A DNA stretch of 64,000 nt from Achromobacter pulmonis (lineage in GTDB: Bacteria; Pseudomonadota; Gammaproteobacteria; Burkholderiales; Burkholderiaceae_B). The notes under the pieces were generated by a model that was not told the origin of the DNA, did no database searches, and saw nothing but the letters and a program-made list of their open reading frames with translations. A program made the translations under genes and the position numbers. Location of the stretch: positions 389,188 to 453,187 of the forward strand of contig NZ_POQS01000007.1 in assembly GCF_002885955.2 (NCBI RefSeq), given 5' to 3'. Positions 52,947 to 61,521 of this stretch are shown in pieces (the stretch's first letter is position 1; every line of letters begins with the position of its first letter).

Positions 52947-53650
52947 CGATGCGCCTGCCGCAGCCGCCTGGCTGCGTTCACCATATGGATGCGGGCCGCT
53001 TCGCGCGCGCCGTCGACATCCTTGTTGCGTATGGCTTCGACGATGGCGGCGTGTTCCTGCAGTACGTCGCGCATGAGGTTGGCGTGGCGCGCCTCGTTGC
53101 CGCGCGTGACGCGGGTGGCGGCTTCGAGGAACTGGCTGACGAAGGCCAGCGTGGTCAGGAAGTACGGGTTGCCGGTGGCGCGCGCGATGCTGCGGTGAAA
53201 CGCCACGTCTTCTTTCACGCCGTCGCCGCCGTCCGCGACCGCCTGCGAGATCGCGGCCAGCGCCGCGTCGATGTCGGCCATGTCCTGCTTCTTGCGCATG
53301 GCGGCGGCCTGCGCGGCGATTTCGGTTTCCAGCGCGCGGCGCAGGTCCACGATATGCAGCACCGCCTCGATCGAGGACAGCTCGGCCGCGTCGATGCGCA
53401 GGGGGCGGTTGCCGGTGGCGGCGGTGACGTACACGCCGCTGCCCTGGCGCGCCTCGACCACGCCGTCCTGGCGCAGCCGGGACACGGCTTCGCGGATGAC
53501 GGTGCGGCTGACGCCGAACTGCTGCGCCAGCGTGGTCTCGGGCGGCAGTTTGGCGCCGGGCGGCAGGCGGCCCGTGTCGATCTCGGCGCGCAGCTGCTTG
53601 GCGACCGTATCGGTCAGCGTGGGCGGGGAGGGAAGTCGGGGAAACGACAT
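52943..53650 (-). CDS. FadR-subfamily GntR regulator of the sugar-acid operon
   Basis: A 235-residue GntR/FCD regulator. The winged helix (about 8-75) reads LPPGAKLPPETTLAQQFGVSRTVIREAVSRLRQDGVV, and the FCD domain (about 95-220) has VAFHRSIARATGN and the HAAIVEAIRN histidine. It probably controls otnC-otnI-denD-ltnD-otnK, being tail-to-tail with otnK. The start at 53650 gives the normal length; the open frame upstream is a shadow of the LysR gene. Confidence 0.9.
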   Translation of the reverse strand: MSFPRLPSPPTLTDTVAKQLRAEIDTGRLPPGAKLPPETTLAQQFGVSRTVIREAVSRLRQDGVVEARQGSGVYVTAATGNRPLRIDAAELSSIEAVLHIVDLRRALETEIAAQAAAMRKKQDMADIDAALAAISQAVADGGDGVKEDVAFHRSIARATGNPYFLTTLAFVSQFLEAATRVTRGNEARHANLMRDVLQEHAAIVEAIRNKDVDGAREAARIHMVNAARRLRQAHR

Positions 53651-53732
53651 GGATGCGCAGCGCCTGGGAATGAGCCGCACACGAGTCGGCGGGGCAGCGT
53701 CGATGATAACCGCTAGGCGCGCGCCGCGCGGC

Positions 53733-54641
53733 TCAGGGTTGCGCGGGCAGGCAGCCCTGGCTTTCCAGGTACTGTAGGAAACGCTGGTCGGCGGGGCTGA
53801 GGCCGGCCTGTTCGTGGCGGGCCAGGTAGACCGGCAGGACGATGGGCGGCAGCGGCAGTTCGGCCATGCCGGGGTCCTGCGCGGCATAGCGCCTGGGCAG
53901 CGCGCCGATGCCGGCGCCGGCGCGCACCAGCGCGGCCAGCGATTCGCAGTCCGGCGCCTCGGCCACGGTGGGGCCTTCCAGGCCGGCGCGTATGCGGTGC
54001 ACGGACAGCGCGGCCAGCGGCGAGCCGGTCTGCTCGTCCTCGAAGCCGATCACCGGCGCGGCGTGCGGATCATCGGCGCCGTGGACCGCGCCGTGGCCCA
54101 TATAGTGGCCCATTTCCTGGTCGAACAGCTTGCGCTGCACCAGCACCGGGCGCGCGTCGCGCGCCGACACCACGCCCAGCGTGGCGTGCTTCTGGGCGAG
54201 CTGGCCGAGGATGTCGGCGCAGGTTCCGCGCTTGACGCGAAAGCGCACCAGCGGATATTGCTGGCGGTAGCCGGCGATCAGGGCCGGCAGTTCCGGCCAA
54301 TGGATATGTCCGCTCAGGTGCAGCGTGACGATGCCCTGCACCACGCCGTGGGCGGCGTCCAGCGCCTTGGGCAGCGCCGTGACGATGCCGTAGATATCGG
54401 CGCAGTGCCGGTACAGCACCTCGCCGGCAGCGGTGGGCTGGAAGGCGGCGGCGCCGCCGCGTTCGATCAGGCGACGTTCCAGGCGCTCCTCCAGCCGGCG
54501 CAGCGCGGCGCTGACTGAAGGCTGGGTCACCGACAGGCGGTGCGCGGCCAGCGTGATGCTGCGCTCCTGCACGATCACCATGAAGGTGCGCAGCAGGTTC
54601 CAGTCCAGCTGATTGGCGAATTTGTCCAGGAGAGCGGTCAT
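53733..54641 (-). CDS. LysR-family transcriptional regulator
   Basis: A 302-residue regulator. LDWNLLRTFMVIVQERSITLAAHRLSVTQPSVSAALRRLEERLERRLIERGG is the winged helix (about 12-70), followed by an effector-binding domain. It lies 54 bp downstream of the peptide-type ABC operon on the same strand, so it may be read from that operon or control it together with the DUF917/hydantoinase-like pair. The effector is unknown. Confidence 0.92.
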   Translation of the reverse strand: MTALLDKFANQLDWNLLRTFMVIVQERSITLAAHRLSVTQPSVSAALRRLEERLERRLIERGGAAAFQPTAAGEVLYRHCADIYGIVTALPKALDAAHGVVQGIVTLHLSGHIHWPELPALIAGYRQQYPLVRFRVKRGTCADILGQLAQKHATLGVVSARDARPVLVQRKLFDQEMGHYMGHGAVHGADDPHAAPVIGFEDEQTGSPLAALSVHRIRAGLEGPTVAEAPDCESLAALVRAGAGIGALPRRYAAQDPGMAELPLPPIVLPVYLARHEQAGLSPADQRFLQYLESQGCLPAQP

Positions 54642-54695
54642 GCCGGGCGACTCGTATCAGCGTGCAGTTTTACCATTCCCGGTCCGGCTTCGGTG

Positions 54696-55655
54696 TCAGG
54701 GCGCCGGCGCATACAGGTGGCAGCGCGCCTCGTGCGCCGCCCCGGTGGCGTACAGGCCGGGTTGCGCGGCGTCGCAGCGGCCCGCGATGGCCTTGCCGCA
54801 GCGGGAAGCGAAGGCGCAGCCGCGCGGCAGGTCGATGGGCGAGGGAATGTCGCCCTGCAGCGTGATGCGCCGCTCGGGCTGGCGGCCCTCCGGCACGGGG
54901 ATGGCGTCGATCAGCGCCTCGGCATAGGGATGGCGGGGCTGGACGAACACTTCTTCGGTGGGGCCTTGTTCGACGATGCGGCCCAGGTACATGACCGCCA
55001 CGCGCGGGCACAGGGCGCGGATCACGGCCAGATTGTGCGAGATGAACAGATAGGAAAGGTTGAAGCGCGCCTGCAGCTCTTTCAGGAAGCTCAGGATCTG
55101 CGCCTGCACCGATACGTCGAGCGCCGAAGTGGGTTCGTCCAGCACCAGCAGCCTGGGCTTGAGCGCGATGGCGCGCGCGATGCAGACGCGCTGCTTCTGG
55201 CCGCCGGACAGCTCGTGCGGATAGCGGCTCAGGAACTGGGCCGGCAGGCCGACCATCTCCATCAGTTCGGCCGCCTGCGCGCGCAGGCGCGCGCCGCGCA
55301 GGTCGGTGTGCAGGATCAGCGGCTCGGACACGCTGCGCAGAATCGTCATGCGCGGATTCAGCGCGGAATGCGGGTCCTGGAAAATGAACTGCACCGAGCG
55401 GCGCAGCGCGCGCAGGTCGCGCGGGCTCAGCCGGGTCACGTCGCGGCCGTCGAAGTGCACGCTGCCGCTGGTGGGGTCCAGCGCCCGCGCGCACAGGCGG
55501 CCCAGCGTGGACTTGCCGCAGCCGGACTCGCCCACCAGCCCCAGCGCCTGGCCGGGTTCGATGCCGAAGCTCACGTCGCTGACGGCGTGCAGGCTGCGGC
55601 CGTCGTTCATGCGGAATTCTCGGGAGACGGAGCGCAGTTCAAGCAGCATGGGCAT
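54696..55655 (-). CDS. Peptide-type ABC transporter ATP-binding protein (DppF-like)
   Basis: A 319-residue ATPase. Walker A GLVGESGCGKSTLGR (about 40-54), signature LSGGQKQRVCIARAI, Walker B LLVLDEPTSALD and the oligo/dipeptide-transporter C-terminal extension with iron-sulfur-like cysteines (CAFASRCGKAIAGRC) are visible. It is the last ATPase of the five-gene operon and overlaps the preceding ATPase by 17 bp. Confidence 0.93.
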   Translation of the reverse strand: MPMLLELRSVSREFRMNDGRSLHAVSDVSFGIEPGQALGLVGESGCGKSTLGRLCARALDPTSGSVHFDGRDVTRLSPRDLRALRRSVQFIFQDPHSALNPRMTILRSVSEPLILHTDLRGARLRAQAAELMEMVGLPAQFLSRYPHELSGGQKQRVCIARAIALKPRLLVLDEPTSALDVSVQAQILSFLKELQARFNLSYLFISHNLAVIRALCPRVAVMYLGRIVEQGPTEEVFVQPRHPYAEALIDAIPVPEGRQPERRITLQGDIPSPIDLPRGCAFASRCGKAIAGRCDAAQPGLYATGAAHEARCHLYAPAP

Positions 55656-56664
55656 CGGGCTCGTGGGCCGGGCGCCGGGCCAGCAGCAGGCAGGCGGCGC
55701 TGTGTTGAGGGGCTAGGGAAACCGTGGCCGGCCGCTGTTGGCTACAGGCGGGCACGGCCGCGCTGCAGCGCGCCTGGAAACGGCAGCCGGCCGGCGGATG
55801 CAGCAGGTTGGGCACGGTGCCGGGGATGCCGGCCAGCATCTGCGCCGGCTTGCGCGGATGCGGCACGGACGCCAGCAGGCCGCGGGTGTAGGGATGGCGC
55901 GGATCGTCGAACAGGCTGGCGACCGGCGCGGTTTCGACCACGGTGCCGGCATACATCACCGCGACGCGGTCGCACACGCGCGAGATCACGCCCAGGTCGT
56001 GGGAGATCAGCAGGATGGCCAGGCCCAGGTCGCGCCGCAGTTCGTCCAGCAGGTCCAGGATCTGCGCCTGGATGGTGACGTCCAGCGCCGTGGTGGGCTC
56101 GTCGGCGATCAGCAGCGACGGCGAGCCGGACAGCGCCATGGCGATCAGCACCCGCTGACGCTGGCCGCCGGACAGCTGGTGCGGATAGCGGGCCAGCTGC
56201 GTGTCCGGATTGGGCAGGTGCACGCGCGCCAGCATGTCCGCGGCCAGTTGCCGGCGCTGGCGCGCGCTGCGGCGTTGCGCGCGCGGCTTGGCGGCGTCGT
56301 GCGCGGCGATCACGGCCGACATCTGGTCGCCGATGGTGAACAGCGGATTCAGGTACGTCATGGGGTCCTGGAAGATCATCGCGATCTCCACGCCGCGTAT
56401 CCTGCGCATGGCGGCTTCGTCCAGGCCCAGCAGGCTCTGCCCGCGGTAGCGCAGGTCGCCGCCGGCCACGCGCGCCGGCGGGCTGGGAACCAGCCCCAGC
56501 ACGCTTTTGGCGGTGACCGACTTGCCGCAGCCGGTTTCGCCCACGATGCCCAGGCTTTCGCCCGGGGCGATGCTGAGCGTGACGCCGTCGAGCGCCTGGT
56601 AGCAGCCGTCGAAGGTGTCGAAATGCAGGCGGAAGTCGTCGAATTCCAGCAGGGGAGCCGTCAT
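55639..56664 (-). CDS. Peptide-type ABC transporter ATP-binding protein (DppD-like)
   Basis: A 341-residue ATPase paired with the DppF-like subunit. Walker A IVGETGCGKSVTAKS, signature LSGGQRQRVLIAMAL and Walker B LLIADEPTTALDVTIQ are intact, as is the C-terminal CRFQARCSAAVPAC cysteine cluster. It starts 4 bp after the DppC-like permease stop. The two ATPases form the heterodimeric motor of the importer. Confidence 0.93.
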   Translation of the reverse strand: MTAPLLEFDDFRLHFDTFDGCYQALDGVTLSIAPGESLGIVGETGCGKSVTAKSVLGLVPSPPARVAGGDLRYRGQSLLGLDEAAMRRIRGVEIAMIFQDPMTYLNPLFTIGDQMSAVIAAHDAAKPRAQRRSARQRRQLAADMLARVHLPNPDTQLARYPHQLSGGQRQRVLIAMALSGSPSLLIADEPTTALDVTIQAQILDLLDELRRDLGLAILLISHDLGVISRVCDRVAVMYAGTVVETAPVASLFDDPRHPYTRGLLASVPHPRKPAQMLAGIPGTVPNLLHPPAGCRFQARCSAAVPACSQQRPATVSLAPQHSAACLLLARRPAHEPDAHAA

Positions 56665-56668
56665 GGTG

Positions 56669-57574
56669 TCAGCTCCGCTGCTTGGGATCGAGCACGTCGC
56701 GCAGGCCGTCGCCGATCAGGTTGAAGCCCAGCACCGTGAGGTAGATGGCCAGGCCAGGAAAGGCCGAATACCACCACCATTGCGGCAAATAGTTGCGTCC
56801 CACGGAAATCATCGCGCCCCACTCCGGCGAGGGCGGCTGCGCGCCCAGGCCCAGAAAGCCCAGGCTGGCCGCGCTGAGAATCGCCATGCCCATGTCCATG
56901 GACGCCTTGATGACGATGGGCGAGACGCAGTTGGGCAGGATGTGCACGAACACGATGCGCAGCGGCCCGGCGCCCATCATGCGGGCGGCGTCGATGTAAA
57001 CCTCGCCCTTGAGCGACAGCGTCTTGGCCTGGACCAGCCGCACATAGCCCGGCCACCACACCAGCGACAGCGCGATCATGGCGTTCAGGATGCCCGGCCC
57101 CAGCGCGCCCACGATGGCGATGGCCAGCACCAGCCCCGGCACCGACAGGAAGATGTCGGTGACGCGCATGATCAGCTCCTGCACGCGGCCGCCGAAATAG
57201 CCGGCGATCACGCCCAGCGGCACGCCGATCAGCACGGCGATGCCGGTGATGGTCAGCCCGATCTGCAGCGAAGTGCGCGCGCCCAGCAGCACGCGCGACA
57301 GGATGTCGTTGCCCATTTCGTCGGTGCCGAACCAGTGCGCCGGGCTGGGCGGCAGCAGCTTCTGCGCCAGCTTGACGGAGCCGGCCGCGTCTTCCGGATA
57401 GGGCGCCAGCCAGGGCGCGAACAGCGCCACCAGCAGGAAGCCGACGACGATGGCCAGCCCCAGCATCGCGGACTTGTTGCGCGCGAAGGTGGCGGCGTAC
57501 AGCCGCAGCTGGCGCGACAGCCCGTGGCGGGCCGGTTGCGGCTGCGGCGGGGAAATGGCGGTGGTGGTGGACAT
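56669..57574 (-). CDS. Peptide-type ABC permease (DppC-like)
   Basis: A 301-residue inner-membrane permease with an N-terminal helix (about 30-50) and six core helices. HWFGTDEMGNDILSRVLLGARTSLQIGL and the EAA loop GEVYIDAARMMGAGPLRIVFVHILPN are typical of DppC/OppC. The start at 57574 gives the usual length. It lies 5 bp after the DppB-like gene. Confidence 0.92.
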   Translation of the reverse strand: MSTTTAISPPQPQPARHGLSRQLRLYAATFARNKSAMLGLAIVVGFLLVALFAPWLAPYPEDAAGSVKLAQKLLPPSPAHWFGTDEMGNDILSRVLLGARTSLQIGLTITGIAVLIGVPLGVIAGYFGGRVQELIMRVTDIFLSVPGLVLAIAIVGALGPGILNAMIALSLVWWPGYVRLVQAKTLSLKGEVYIDAARMMGAGPLRIVFVHILPNCVSPIVIKASMDMGMAILSAASLGFLGLGAQPPSPEWGAMISVGRNYLPQWWWYSAFPGLAIYLTVLGFNLIGDGLRDVLDPKQRS

Positions 57575-57579
57575 GAGGC

Positions 57580-58590
57580 TCAGCCCTGATGGCGGACGCG
57601 CGGGTCCAGCGCGCCGTAGACGATGTCGATGACGAAGTTGATCAGCATGAAGCTCGCGCCCAGCACCAGCGTGACGCCCATGATGGGCTGGAAGTCCGAG
57701 TTCATCGTGGCCTGCACCGCGTACAGCCCGATGCCGGGCCAGTCGAACACCGATTCGATCAGCACGGTGCCGCCCAGCATCCAGCCGAAGCGCAGGCCTA
57801 TCATGGCCAGGGTCGGCAGCATGGCGTTGCGCAGGGCGTACTTGGCGATCACGCGCCACGGCGCCACGCCGTGCGCGCGCGCCGCCACGATGTAGTCCTG
57901 GCGCAGCACTTCCAGCATCTCGGCGCGGTTGACGCGGATGATGGACGCCAGCGCCGGAAACGCCAGCGCCAGCGCCGGCAGGATCATGTAGCCCAGGGCC
58001 GAGGCGAAGGTCTCGACGTCGCCATGCAGCAGGCTGTCCACGGTGTAGAAGCCGGTGATGGTGTCGGGCGGAAAGGCCAGCATGTCCAGCCTGCCGCCCA
58101 GCGGCAGCCATTCCAGGTGCTGCGCGAACACGTATTTCAGCAGCAGCCCCAGCGAGAACATCGGAAAGGCCACGCCCGAGGTCGACAGCAGGCGGATGAG
58201 GTGGTCGGGCCAGCGGTTCTGCGTGGCCGCGGCCACGGTGCCCAGCAGCACGCCGCCCACGATGGCCAGCAGGATGGAGAAGCACACCAGTTCCAGCGTG
58301 GCCGGGAAAAAGCGCAGCAGGTCCTGGAACACCGGCCGGGTGGTGGTGATGGAGCGCCCCAGGTCGCCCTGCACCACGCCGCCCAGGTAGGTGGCGAACT
58401 GCGCCAGCACCGGGCGGTCCATGCCGTATTCCTCCCGGATGGTCTGCACCATGGCCTCGGTGGCGTTGGGGCCGGCCGCCAGGCGCGCCGGGTCGCCCGG
58501 CGCGACATGCGAGATGGTGAAGGTGATGGCCAGCAGGCCGGCCAGCATCAACAGCATGAACGCCGAGCGTTTGACGATGAAGCGCAGCAT
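57580..58590 (-). CDS. Peptide-type ABC permease (DppB-like)
   Basis: A 336-residue inner-membrane permease with six helices. MLRFIVKRSAFMLLMLAGLL, HVAPGDPARLAAGPNA and the EAA loop RQDYIVAARAHGVAPWRVIAKYALRNA are diagnostic of DppB/OppB. The start at 58590 is one base from the stop of the binding-protein gene. It pairs with the DppC-like subunit. Confidence 0.92.
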   Translation of the reverse strand: MLRFIVKRSAFMLLMLAGLLAITFTISHVAPGDPARLAAGPNATEAMVQTIREEYGMDRPVLAQFATYLGGVVQGDLGRSITTTRPVFQDLLRFFPATLELVCFSILLAIVGGVLLGTVAAATQNRWPDHLIRLLSTSGVAFPMFSLGLLLKYVFAQHLEWLPLGGRLDMLAFPPDTITGFYTVDSLLHGDVETFASALGYMILPALALAFPALASIIRVNRAEMLEVLRQDYIVAARAHGVAPWRVIAKYALRNAMLPTLAMIGLRFGWMLGGTVLIESVFDWPGIGLYAVQATMNSDFQPIMGVTLVLGASFMLINFVIDIVYGALDPRVRHQG

Positions 58591-58591
58591 G

Positions 58592-60172
58592 CTAGCGGCC
58601 GATGTACAGCGGATACAGGTCGAATTCGCTGGCCATGCGGATCGGCGAGTCCACCAGGCCCTGCACATAATCGCGCGAGGCCGTGGTGCGGTCGCGGATC
58701 ATGCCGAAGATCTCGGGCTGGGCGGCCACGATGCGGCGCTGGATGTCTTCGTACAGGGGCTTGCGCTCGGACCAGGCGGACAGCGTGCGGGCGCGTTCGA
58801 TCAGCGCGAACAGCTCCGGATCGTTCAGGAAGTGCGTGCCGTAGTACTGGCCCCAGGAACCCTTGTGGTACATGTAGGCGACCGAATCGGGATCGATCGA
58901 CATGACCGAGGTGAACGAGGCGAAGATGTCGGGCGAGGTCTCGGCCTTGGCGCCGCGCGCCACCATGTTGGGCCAGGTCAGCGGCACCATGCGCACGCCG
59001 ATGCCCAGCGGCTTGAGGTTGTCGATCAGCAGCAGGCCCATCTGGCGTTCTTCCTCCAGGCCCTGCACGTACACGTATTCCAGTTCGATGCCGCCCTGCG
59101 GCCATTTCGATTTGGCCAGGTACTGGCGCGCGCGCTCCATGTCGCGGCGCGGCATCTCCGGCATCGCCATGTATCCCTGCACCGACGGCGAGAACGGGCT
59201 TTCCATCAGGCGCGCCTTGCCGTTGTAGATCTTCAGCAGCGATTCGTAGTCGAACGCGTAGGCCAGCGCGCGGCGCAGGTTCAGGTCCGACATGTACTTG
59301 CCCTGGGTGTTGAACTTCAGGCCGAATCCGCCCATGCCGGGCTTGCGTCCGATCTTCACGCCCTTGACCGAAGAGAGCTGGTCGATGTCCTCGGGCGAGA
59401 GGCTGGCGGCGATGTCGATCTCGCCGCGCGCCAGCGCCGCGCGGCGGCTGGAGTTCTCGGTGATGACGCGGTAGATGATGCCGCCCAGGCGCGCCTTCTC
59501 GGGCTGCGACCAGCCCTTCCAGTAGTCGTTCCAGGTTTCCAGCTCGTACAGGGAGTTCGGCTCCACGCGCTTGACGCGGAACGGGCCGGAGCCGGCCGTG
59601 TGTTCGGTCAGCCATTGCTGGCCGTAGTCGCCGTTCTGTTCGTGTTCCATCGCCTGCTTGACGTTGACGATGTACCACCACGGCATCAGGCCCAGGAACG
59701 CGGCGTAGGGGCGCGTGAGCTTGAATCGGATGGTCTGCGGGTCGTCCACCACGATGTTCTCGGGCTTGAGGAAGTCCGCGTACATCCAGGCCGGTCCCTT
59801 GTTCAGCTTGAGCGTGCGTTCGAACGAGGCCTTCACGGCGGCGGCGTCGACGGGGTCGCCGTTCTGGAAGCGGGCGCGCGGGTCGAGCTTGAAGGTCCAT
59901 TCCGAGGCGTCGGCGTTGGACGACCACGAGGTCGCGAGCCAGGGCTTGAGTTCGGGCGGATCGCCTTCGTACTTGAGCAGCGCGTCGTAGGTGGCCTGCT
60001 GGATGGTGCGGATGGACAGGTCGTATTTCTGCGCCGGGTCCATCACGGAGACGGCCTGCTGGCCTCCGATGACGAGGATGCGCTTGCCGTTGGAGGTTTC
60101 GAACGCATGCGAGGCCATCGGCGCGCAGGCGATGGTCGCTGCCAGAAGAAAGGTGCTGAGGCGTTGCCGCAT
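58592..60172 (-). CDS. Peptide-type ABC solute-binding protein (SBP_bac_5)
   Basis: A 526-residue periplasmic protein with a signal peptide (1-24, ending ASHA). ALLKYEGDPPELKPWLATSWSSNADASEWTFKLDPRARFQNGDPV is the family core. Ligands of this family range from peptides to glutathione and opines; the divergent DUF917/hydantoinase-like pair suggests a cyclic amide or modified amino acid here. It starts the operon at 60172; 43 upstream open codons are not conserved and cross the intergenic region. Confidence 0.92.
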   Translation of the reverse strand: MRQRLSTFLLAATIACAPMASHAFETSNGKRILVIGGQQAVSVMDPAQKYDLSIRTIQQATYDALLKYEGDPPELKPWLATSWSSNADASEWTFKLDPRARFQNGDPVDAAAVKASFERTLKLNKGPAWMYADFLKPENIVVDDPQTIRFKLTRPYAAFLGLMPWWYIVNVKQAMEHEQNGDYGQQWLTEHTAGSGPFRVKRVEPNSLYELETWNDYWKGWSQPEKARLGGIIYRVITENSSRRAALARGEIDIAASLSPEDIDQLSSVKGVKIGRKPGMGGFGLKFNTQGKYMSDLNLRRALAYAFDYESLLKIYNGKARLMESPFSPSVQGYMAMPEMPRRDMERARQYLAKSKWPQGGIELEYVYVQGLEEERQMGLLLIDNLKPLGIGVRMVPLTWPNMVARGAKAETSPDIFASFTSVMSIDPDSVAYMYHKGSWGQYYGTHFLNDPELFALIERARTLSAWSERKPLYEDIQRRIVAAQPEIFGMIRDRTTASRDYVQGLVDSPIRMASEFDLYPLYIGR

Positions 60173-60311
60173 TGGTGTTTCCCCTTGTATATCGCTTGCC
60201 GGTCGGTGCCGGAGGCCGTGGCCCGATATTTGCAGATGCATCAGGCCACGGCAAATAAATACGAAGAATGCGGCACATAGGTTCAACACATGCAGGCGCA
60301 TGATTTGGGTC

Positions 60312-60330
60312 TATGCGAGACATGCGCATA
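60312..60330. promoter_or_regulatory. Inverted repeat in the divergent promoter region
   Basis: TATGCG-N7-CGCATA (19 bp) lies between the divergent ABC operon and the DUF917 gene. A second, related repeat CATGCaggcGCATG is at 60289-60302. The LysR regulator at 53733-54641 is a candidate to bind here; that is inference. Confidence 0.4.
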
Positions 60331-60405
60331 TTCAATTTGCCCGCCGTATTCGCAGCGAAGTAAGGTTTGTTTCCCATTCCGGCTCACTTCTGACTTCATC
60401 GAACC

Positions 60406-61512
60406 ATGCTATCTGTAGCCGCAAGCACGAACACCGGAACGCGCGTCGTTTCCGCCGAAGAGATGGAAGCCCTGGCCGTGGGCGCCTGGATTCTGGGCAC
60501 CGGCGGCGGCGGCGATCCCTACCAGAAACTGTTGAACATGCGCCAGCTGTACAAGAAGGGCTACAGCGTTTCGCTGCTGGACCCCATGTACCTGGAAGAC
60601 GAAGACCGCGTGGCGGTGGTGTCGGGCATGGGCGCGCCGCTGGTCGGTCAGGAACGCCTGGCCGATCCGCATTTCGCGGTCAAGCCGGTGCGCATGATGG
60701 AGGAGTATTGCGGCGCGCGCTTTCGCGCCGTGATGGCCCTGGAGATCGGCGGCGGCAATGGCCTGCAGCCCTTCATGGTGGCGGCCCTGACCGGCCTGCC
60801 GGTGGTCGACGCCGACAGCATGGGCCGGGCCTATCCCGAAGCCCAGATGACGAGCTTCGCCGCCAACGACCTGCCCATGTATCCGCTGGCGGTGGCCGAC
60901 ATCCGCGACAACGAAGTCATCGTCACCCGCGCGGCCTCGGCCACCTGGGTCGAGCGCCTGAGCCGCAAGGTGGTGGTCGAAATGGGTTCCACGGCGGCGA
61001 CCTGCAAGACGCCGCGCCGCGGCAGCGAGGTCAAGGACCACGGCATTCTCTACACCGTCAGCAAGGCCATCCGCCTGGGCGAAGTGGTGCTGCGCGCGCG
61101 CCGCCAGCATGCCGACGTGATCGGCGCCGTGCTGCAGGAGACGGCCGGCAAGCGCATGTTCAGCGGCAAGGTCATCGACGTGGAGCGCCGCACCACGGCC
61201 GGCTTTCTGCGCGGCCGCGCGGTGCTGGAAGGGCTGGGCGAGGACCGCGGTTCGCGCTACACGCTGCACTTCCAGAACGAATTCTCGGTGGGCGAGCGCG
61301 ACGGCGTGCCCGAGGTCATGACGCCCGACCTGATCTGCGTGCTGGACTCGGTCAGCGGCGACGGCATCGGCACCGACGTGCTGCGCTTCGGCCAGCGCGT
61401 GAGCGTGCTGGCGCTGCCCGCGCCTGCCGTTTTCACCACGCCGCGCGGCCTGGAGCTGGTCGGTCCGCGCGCCTTCGGTTTCGACTTCGACTATCGCTCG
61501 GTCTTCGCATAG
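60406..61512 (+). CDS. DUF917 family protein
   Basis: A 368-residue cytoplasmic protein. VSAEEMEALAVGAWILGTGGGGDPY at the start and ALEIGGGNGLQPFMVAALTGLPVVDADSMGRAYPE are DUF917 hallmarks. Members usually sit beside hydantoinase/oxoprolinase subunits and are thought to take part in ATP-dependent opening or modification of cyclic amides, but no reaction is firmly known. It is followed after 9 bp by such a subunit. Confidence 0.9.
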   Translation: MLSVAASTNTGTRVVSAEEMEALAVGAWILGTGGGGDPYQKLLNMRQLYKKGYSVSLLDPMYLEDEDRVAVVSGMGAPLVGQERLADPHFAVKPVRMMEEYCGARFRAVMALEIGGGNGLQPFMVAALTGLPVVDADSMGRAYPEAQMTSFAANDLPMYPLAVADIRDNEVIVTRAASATWVERLSRKVVVEMGSTAATCKTPRRGSEVKDHGILYTVSKAIRLGEVVLRARRQHADVIGAVLQETAGKRMFSGKVIDVERRTTAGFLRGRAVLEGLGEDRGSRYTLHFQNEFSVGERDGVPEVMTPDLICVLDSVSGDGIGTDVLRFGQRVSVLALPAPAVFTTPRGLELVGPRAFGFDFDYRSVFA

Positions 61513-61521
61513 AGCCCTCAC

